A stretch of 64,000 nt of DNA, from NCBI RefSeq assembly GCF_001039355.2, contig NW_019775422.1, forward strand, positions 209,087-273,086, in the 5' to 3' direction. The notes under the pieces are model-generated. The model was given only the letters and a program-made list of their open reading frames with translations. It made no database searches and was not told the DNA's origin. The stretch is from Lingula anatina. Its lineage: Eukaryota; Brachiopoda; Lingulata; Lingulida; Lingulidae. Position numbers and translations under genes: made by a program. Below are positions 57,101-64,000 of the stretch, piece after piece; position 1 is the stretch's first letter; each line of letters opens with the position of its first letter.

Positions 57101-59425
57101 TATCACTCATTTCACAATTGGACAAGATAACTGACAGAATATCCTCTATCATACACATCATGTGTTCAAACAGTCTGAGAGTCAACACTAAACTAGGTTA
57201 GTACACTGAATGACACGAAAACAGACATTCTAATTCCATTTCAACTGATAGGCAATCATGTAACATAATTTAGAAAATTAATCCCTTGTCAACATGGAAG
57301 TTGGATAAGTTAGCAATTTCTCGAACCTAATGACATTTTTTTTAGCAAATCCATCATTTTCTCCATCTCTGCTTGTTTGTGGTAAAATGATAAAAATGCT
57401 TTCTAGAAATATGCTGGGAAACAAACTTTGAAATATCACCAGGGCCAAAACATTTATTTCAGTAAAAATCTATCAAGCCTTGCATATATATATACAAAAT
57501 AACAGTAATAAGATAAGTGTCATATTCTGACGGTAAAAAAGTGATACAATACCTATGACAAACAGAAGGAATGAGACTCCAAGGCATACTAGAGGTATTA
57601 AGTATCCACGGAAGAAATCGATATTTTGCTGCACATAAGCTATGATTGTAAGTGATAAAAATGCCCCTATGTTAACACACCAGTAGTACCAGTTGAAAAA
57701 CGTCCGCATCACCTCTGCTCCATCACGACGAACCTGAAAAAAAAACAAAAAAAAACCGTCACAGTTCAATAAAACTAAATCACGATTAACCTGAAAAGAT
57801 TGAAGAAGAGGGGGTGGGTAGACCATTTAGCTGCTTTAAATAAAAGACATTGAAAAAATAAAAAGAGCTCTTATGTCACAGAATACATGGCTATGCAGAG
57901 TTAAGATGGAGAAGTACCCCCTACCAGGGCAATAGATTGATTTTTCACAAGTTATTCACAGATATGTCTTTACATAAATAGCTGGCCATTTGGTTCTCTG
58001 GCTTTTGGAAAATTTGCCTATAATATCTACCACCCTGGTAGAGGGCAATGGAAGGGCATGTTTTGACAACGCTGGACCAGCTGCATTCATTTACCAAAAT
58101 TTTAGCTTAACTGTAAAGCCTTGTTATGTGACAAAAATCACATTTAATACAGATAAAATGAAAGAGCAATCATTTTGAAAACAATAGACATTGTGATAAA
58201 TGTTTAGATACAGTGGGGCTTGGCTCTGAATACGTGTAGAACTGCCAAATTGAATGCATTCAAACAGTAAAACAAATAGTAGTTATGTATGTATACAACA
58301 TGAAGTATCCAGGAGAATACCATTATCATTGCATTACTGATAAACTGTTTGCATTATCATGCATGGGTCTAATTGATTTCAAGTACTGATAATGATACTG
58401 CAATTGTTGATCCTTGTTCTAGTTTACACTTCATGTTTAATGTGGGAGATATACAGCAGTCTGTTACTTATATTTCAAAAACACAACCGTGAAAGTAATA
58501 TATACTAGGAATCTCTTCATGGTGAACTGTTTCATATTATTATCATCATTTCCTTTAATGATTACAGCAGTGTTACTGTGGCTCTATTCCCATAGATTTT
58601 AGATCGATCTATCCCCGCAGGGAGTCTCACTAGATTACTTTCAGATAATCCGACTTAAATGTCCGTCCCGCCTACTACAAGCTGTAAGGGGGTAATTAAC
58701 TTTCGTGTCCGCCCGGCTGACAGCTATTTAGCGTGAACCCCCAGGGAATTAGGTCGATCTAAAGTAGGTCGATCTAATCTATGGAAATGGGGTGTAAGAG
58801 ACCAGCCCTTCACCTGCTCAGCTCCGAAAGGTGCCAAATTTGCTTTCACGATTCCCACACCACATGCCATGATGAAAAGAGACAAGTATGCCGCCCACGC
58901 ACACTGTTCAGTCCAAGGATATCTGTGGTTATCATCATCTCCACTTGAGCTCTTATTGCCTATAACGTACCAGCCTGTGGTTTCAGTTCTGCAGAAAGCT
59001 GGAGCTTTTTTTCTTGTAACATTTTTCACGACATCCCAGTCCCAGTCAGCTTTTAGGTTGGAAGGGTTCGGCGCCATAAATGGCATAAACAAATACCCAC
59101 CAAGGTAAAAAATAAAGGCCAAAATAATGCTTCTGTATTTTCCACAACCACTGTCTGCCATGAAACCCCCGACCAGAGACATCAAATATGAAATTCCGAA
59201 GAAAAAGGCCTGGGCATTGACAGAGTTGTATGACGTCCAAAGATATGGTTCTTCGTTCAAGAATAAGACGAGATTTCCTGCGATTCCATAGAAAGCGATT
59301 CTCTCGAACATTTCTGATGAGAGTATTGTAAAGCAGGCAAATCTGCGTCGCCATATTGCTCTGTTATTTAAGCGCCCTGGTCCCGATGAAGCTAGCAATC
59401 GCCTCCTTTCGCTGTTGTTATTCAT
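54184..59425 (-). CDS. SLC15A4: Lysosomal proton-coupled peptide/histidine transporter (SLC15A4 type)
   Basis: Exons in transcript order: 58814-59425, 57553-57733, 56749-56875, 56220-56400, 56022-56093, 55468-55699, 54813-54908, 54184-54560. They total 1,878 nt, i.e. 625 residues plus TGA (human 577). Proton-coupled oligopeptide transporter of the major facilitator fold, expected to export histidine and di/tripeptides from endolysosomes. Visible motifs: ERRRLL near the N terminus (residues 6-11, acidic dileucine sorting signal), ExxER (EMFER, 38-42) in the first membrane helix, [60 protein letters not shown] and [20 protein letters not shown]. The start is ATG at 59423-59425, 37 residues before the conserved helix 1 motif. 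The lumenal loop between the last helices is Cys/Asn-rich ([17 protein letters not shown]). SLC15A3 is a close paralogue in vertebrates; the dileucine signal and gene neighbours favour SLC15A4. Confidence 0.94.
57734..58813 (-). other. SLC15A4 intron 1
   Basis: 1.1 kb intron containing MITE copy 3 beside the exon 1 donor. Reading through the donor into the MITE would add a spurious tail, which the GTGAAG donor and family alignment ([19 protein letters not shown]) rule out. Confidence 0.8.
58586..58794 (-). mobile_element. MITE-like inverted-repeat element, copy 3
   Basis: Reverse-orientation copy in SLC15A4 intron 1, only about 20 bp inside the intron from the exon 1 donor. It is nearly identical to copy 1, so both moved recently. 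Confidence 0.8.
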
Positions 59426-60095
59426 TGTGGATTTCACAAATTTGAACTTTCTACAAGTTCTTCTATCATAGCAACTTTTCCTCAGATGTTAATCCGATAT
59501 TAATTGGTAGCTTCACCGTAAGTCCAAAGCAGATCTTTCAGACATAAAATGCCCTGGAGTCTCCGATTAGATTGAGGTTCCACTTGTCTGTCACCTGACC
59601 GTCACTCATGTGTGAACTAAATAACTCTATCAAAAGTTCTGATGGGGTGAAGCCTCGATTTCAAACGAAAACATATTCTTCCTGTTTCCGGTTCAAGGGT
59701 GAAAGGTGAAAGTGCATAGCAGAGGAGGTTGGTGAGTCCTGTTATTTTTCTCCTTGTCGTATGTAAAGACAAGAGGTACATTCAAAATAATGTATGCACG
59801 GCTGAATAACATATCTTGGTTTTCTTTGCCCCAAATGTACACAAATGTGCGCATAAAATAAGGCCCAGCTGGTAAATTATTGAATGTCCCGATTCTGCAG
59901 TGCACTTAAAATCTTATTAACTTCTTAGTATTTTTCGTAGTCAGCCTTGTTTTAATCTAGGATCTAAGATAAAGACCTTTGAAGTTTTATGTTGGATCCT
60001 ATTTTTTAGTGCAATGGCAATGTATTTTGTGTGTGTGTCACTGTTCGTGTGATATGAATTGTCTGGATCATTTTTGCTAGGACGGAAACCAGTGC
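59426..60095. promoter_or_regulatory. SLC15A4 / GLT1D1 divergent promoter region
   Basis: 670 bp between oppositely oriented start codons. It must contain both 5' UTRs and probably a shared bidirectional promoter. It shows no TATA box at a sensible place. It holds an ETS-like TTTCCGG at 59685-59691. Upstream non-coding exons for GLT1D1 cannot be excluded. Confidence 0.55.
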
Positions 60096-62319
60096 ATGGA
60101 ATCAAAGAAGAGTGTGTTATTCTTGTCCCCACTTAAGCCATACAGTGGAAACCAAACTACCATTGACAGAATTAGGTAAATGATGTACATGTGTGTATTT
60201 AAGTATATGATGATATTTTAATATTTGCAAAATACAGGTAGTTTCTAGAAATTGAAGATATACAAATGTTTCACAATGATGTCTGTAGAATTTAAAAACA
60301 TACTATAGTATATATCATTATTGAATTTTTAATTAAGAAAAGTATTGAATTATTCAGACTCTGTATTTTTATTGTTTATTTCAGGCAGTACCTTGAGCCA
60401 TTGTACAACTGCTACACAGAAGACCCTGTTAATCTCCATCCACAGAAAACATTTTCTGAGTTCTTAAAAGTAAAACAAATATCTGCAATACTGGCAGTGC
60501 ATGCATATCACTCGGGAATAATCTTGTTGGGTGAGGCAGTCTGTTATTGCTTTACCAGTATGTTTTTATAGCTAAAGTACTAGTATACTATGTGCATACA
60601 AGCAGTTATACATGTAGATAATACCTTTAAAAGAGTAGTATTTTGAATTTTATGTAAAATGTTACTAGTACAAGTATGTTTGTCCAAAACTGTATATTAT
60701 CATACCCGGTATGTGTTTTCTAATATGATATTATAAAGATTGATTGAAGAAGACAATATTGTTTCTTTTTATTCAGACTGCACAGTGCCATACATTTTAG
60801 TGTTTGGAGGTACAGATATCAATGAATTTTCCAAAGATGAATCAAAATTTCAAATTATGACCCGGGCTGTGCAACATGCAAAGTAAGTATTCCAGAACCA
60901 TTTATATCCTAATATATGGGAACTAAACCCATCAGTGTGACAACTATGCATAACTCTGATACTGGGAATTAAAATTAGCAACTGACCAATGTCACATGTA
61001 GTCTCAACCTGAGACCATTCACTAAGTAAACTTTACTCATCTTTTAAAAGGATTTTGCATCTTTCAGGTTTGCTGTTGCTTTTAATGACTCCGTGGTAAA
61101 TAAAGCCAAATCATTATGGGTAAGTCTTGAAATGAAGGTAAAAGAATAAATGTATAGATATTTGCCAATCTCTGATACAACCTACAGCAAAATTGTGTCC
61201 AAGAATTTTAAATGATGTGACTTTGTTCAAAATTTAATACATATTTTGATTACATTAACTAAGATTGACATTCTTTCAAAAGACTTTTTAAATATATTAC
61301 TTAATAAATGAATATGTTTTTCTATTTCTATATATAAAATTCCATATATATATTACATAAATTATAACAATTTCAGTTTGTGCATATGACAATTACTCGA
61401 TCTTTTCAATTGTAAATTTGACATATACTGTATTTTTTAAAGTCATAATTTCTTTAAATAAGAGCATTTCTATTGAGTGGCAGCAACAAAATTAATAAGC
61501 AGGCTACTCTTTAGTTCCTTTCTATGCAGTAAAAGCACCATAAGTGCTATACAGAAATATAATTTTGTGATTAAAAAATTATGTTTCTGAAATTGAAAAG
61601 ATCATGTCATTACTGTGATTTTGAAATGAATAAAAATATGTATTGATACATATTAACATTTTTTTTCTTTTTTTCTGTTATCCCATAGCCTGATGTTTGC
61701 CCCAAAAAGCTTATTGTGATACCTCAGGGTGTTTCCACAACCCCTTCCAGTAGTTTCAATGTTACCCAATTTCTACAGGAGAACTATAACATAAGCTGTG
61801 GAGACAGCCCTCTAAGGCTATTCACTTTGATTGCTGGGATAAGACCAGTGAAGGATGTCACATTTCTTCTCAAGGCTTTTTCTGGTATTGTTATAGTTTT
61901 TAAGTTGTTTGTTGTTTAATAATAGTTTAATATAATTTTTTTCTCATGGTAGTCAGTTTGCTCATGGTAGTCAGTTTGTTCATGTTAGTCAGTTAGGTTA
62001 AGCAGAATGTTTAATTGAAAAAAAGGACTTAAAAAAGGACAATTACTTGTAAATATCAGAAGCTAGGTATAAATCTTGAAATCTTGCAGATAAAACCCCA
62101 CATACTCTTTAGATTTGAATCAATGCAAAATGGCAATACCTTCTTGGATTCCAGCTTGGCATTTAGATGATCACAGTGACTGCTTTTTCCTGATCATAGG
62201 ACCAAATGTAAGTTCATCAGGCCAGAAGACAATGTAGCAAAAATACACTGAGCAAATATGTAAACATCCCACACAATACTTATGAAAAATATATTTTAAA
62301 AAATTAGTATCAATATGGG

Positions 62320-62370
<51 letters not shown>

Positions 62371-63957
62371 TTTAATTTTCGTGTCCATTGTGCTACGGAT
62401 TAACAACAGCTCATTTAGTGTGCCCAGTACATGTTACATAAATAATTCACATGGGGCATTGACATTTTGGCTCAGTGTATGTCAGTGACTAGGAAAGAGA
62501 GCAAAATGCTTAAACTAGCCACAGAAGCGCTGGTAATTTTTGATGAGGATTCTGCCACATATGCCATTGCTAGGATTGTTTTCTACCTAGAATAATGCTA
62601 TTGTTTTGGAATTGAACAGATTTATAAAGACCTGGTATGAAATCATAAGAGCTGTCTGGTTTGTTGGAGATATTAGGCTAAAAAACCAACCTTAACCATT
62701 TCAAACTTCCAGCATATATTGACATTGTAGTCCTTTTTTTTTGTAGACGGACAAATCTTATCATATGCAAGTGGAGTCCATGATTGATAGGTGAGTTTGC
62801 GTTTAATGGTAGTTATCTTGGTAGAGAGCAATAACCATTTGCTTTAAGTGTCAAAATAAATAATTAATGATGCATCTTTGAAGAGCTACTATAAAGATGT
62901 AATATTTAATCTATTTATCTATTTATTTCTTTAAAATCTATACGGTGATTTGATATAAATCTTCAAAACAAATAATTAAATCAGGCACACAATTAGTGAT
63001 GTGCACCCATGTCATCCTGAGTTTCAGAGGACACTGGTAACTCGCCTCTTTACTGATAGTACAGTGGTGATTTTCAGTTCTCTCTTAAAATCAGGGTGAT
63101 CCTTGTCTATCTGTGAACTGAGAGAAGTTTGCTTTCAGCTGTCCAGGTGTGCTTCAAATCGCTGCACTCGAAAAATCAGAATGTCACGCAATAATCAGGG
63201 ATAGTTTTGCCCTGGTGAATTCATCAGTCAGTGAGGGTATGTCAGCAGCTTTATTGGAGGTAAGGTTGTACTAGATGTTCAGTATTATCAGCACATTTTT
63301 AATGAATTGAAAATCTTTAGATTTTTATTGTAGAGATGATTTCACAAGTAGCATTTCTGATTATAATTGGCCACATCATCATTAGTTATCTGAATGACTG
63401 AACTGGGGTGTTACATTATGACTTTTTAAAATAATTTCTGTTTAGAATAAATTTGAGAGCAGTCTGACTGACATATTAAAGAGCACTTTGTCTAAAGAAG
63501 AATGATAACAATATTCATTGTGCACATACTGTAGGCAATGGTCATGGGTGTCCCAGTTGTTGCCAGAAATATACCTGGTAATGCTGCTGTCATTCAGCAC
63601 AGGAAAACAGGGTTTCTGTTCAACACACCTCAGGTAAATATGAAATCCATTTTTTTTGTTAAGTTCATAGATTCCAAAAAAATACTATACTATTCAGTAG
63701 ATAATATCATGAAAAAGTTTGGTACTGCATAATACATGCAGATAAATTGCTTTACAATGTGAGTGAGATTTCTGGCTGTTGTTTAACTATTAGTAATGTG
63801 CTCTTGTTTTCAGGAATTTATAGAGATTGCACAGGAGTTACTGCAGGACAGGACACTGTGCACAGCCATTGCAACCAGTGCTAAAACTGAGGCAGAAAGG
63901 AAATATTCTTGTAAGAAGGAAATGGAAGCTTATAGAAAACTACTTAATTCAGTGTAA
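60096..63957 (+). CDS. GLT1D1: GT-B fold glycosyltransferase (glycosyltransferase 1 domain-containing 1)
   Basis: Exons 60096-60175, 60385-60530, 60777-60882, 61068-61119, 61689-61884, 62155-62207, 62747-62790, 63139-63259, 63535-63633, 63814-63957. They total 1,041 nt, i.e. 346 residues plus TAA, the same length as human GLT1D1 as I recall it. Family GT4-like motifs: N-terminal [23 protein letters not shown] (about 85-91), VIPQGV (138-143), AGIRPVKD (about 177-184), and the EX7E catalytic/nucleotide-binding motif EGMSAALLE (258-266) followed by [14 protein letters not shown]. Donor and acceptor sugars are unknown for the family. There is no signal peptide or membrane segment, so a cytosolic enzyme is likely. 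Exon 8 must start at 63139 (TTTCAG), because the nearer CAG at 63147 breaks the frame. Only 43 bp of 3' flank remain in the window. Confidence 0.93.
61120..61688 (+). other. GLT1D1 intron 4
   Basis: 569 bp, very AT-rich, with no recognised feature. Confidence 0.7.
62208..62746 (+). other. GLT1D1 intron 6 with (TA)n microsatellite
   Basis: 539 bp intron. Holds (TA)16 at 62321-62352 followed by a T run to 62373. No coding segment seen. Confidence 0.8.
62791..63138 (+). other. GLT1D1 intron 7
   Basis: 348 bp. Nothing recognised apart from short ATTT/TTTA repeats near 62910-62930. Confidence 0.7.
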
Positions 63958-64000
63958 AGCAAAGCATCTTTAATTTTGATGATATATGATTCAAATATTT

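Noticed and set aside
59590-59599. GTCACCTGAC near the SLC15A4 start, resembling a lysosomal CLEAR element
   Set aside because: The central CACGTG is CACCTG, which breaks the core required by TFEB-type factors. A single near match in AT-rich DNA is weak.
63148-63259. GLT1D1 exon 8 starting at the nearer CAG (63145-63147)
   Set aside because: This start gives an in-frame stop (CAG GGA TAG). Starting at 63139 after TTTCAG restores a continuous frame through [13 protein letters not shown].

Overview
This is animal nuclear DNA: AT-rich, with long multi-exon genes, GT-AG introns, microsatellites and a short transposon family. Four protein-coding genes were reconstructed exon by exon, and every reading frame closes. 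The protein similarity and intron richness suggest a bilaterian invertebrate, most likely a lophotrochozoan (mollusc-like). The species cannot be named from the sequence.

Layout. (1) 150-31572, minus strand: neurofibromin (NF1). There are 57 exon positions from the start codon to an internal donor near the window edge, giving about 2,553 residues. The last C-terminal exons lie outside the window. (2) 33582-50257, plus strand: a complete TMEM132-family single-pass membrane protein (1,059 residues). Its exons 7-8 are present twice in a 2.2 kb duplicated segment. (3) 54184-59425, minus strand: a complete SLC15A4-type lysosomal proton/peptide-histidine transporter (8 exons, 625 residues). (4) 60096-63957, plus strand: a complete GLT1D1-type GT-B glycosyltransferase (10 exons, 346 residues). 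SLC15A4 and GLT1D1 are head-to-head with 670 bp between start codons. NF1 and TMEM132 are head-to-head with about 2 kb between them.

The order and orientation TMEM132(+) SLC15A4(-) GLT1D1(+) is, from general knowledge, the same as TMEM132C-SLC15A4-GLT1D1 on human chromosome 12q24. This block therefore looks like very old conserved microsynteny. The genes do not form a pathway: NF1 is a Ras GTPase-activating protein, TMEM132 an adhesion/actin-linked surface protein, SLC15A4 a lysosomal transporter and GLT1D1 a probable glycosyltransferase.

The most interesting signals concern splicing. NF1 has two alternative, frame-compatible versions of the exon that carries the RasGAP FLR signature (15123-15247 and 14724-14860). 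They must be mutually exclusive to keep the frame. Vertebrates insert their alternative exon 23a at the same point of the protein. NF1 also has a partial second copy of exon 23 that would shift the frame if spliced in (possible poison exon), a minisatellite that has multiplied the 5' splice site of exon 9, and one GC-AG intron. Three copies of a roughly 210-220 bp inverted-repeat element (MITE-like) and several smaller intronic duplications complete the picture. An N and a 23-base C run beside the TMEM132 duplication are a warning about assembly quality there.
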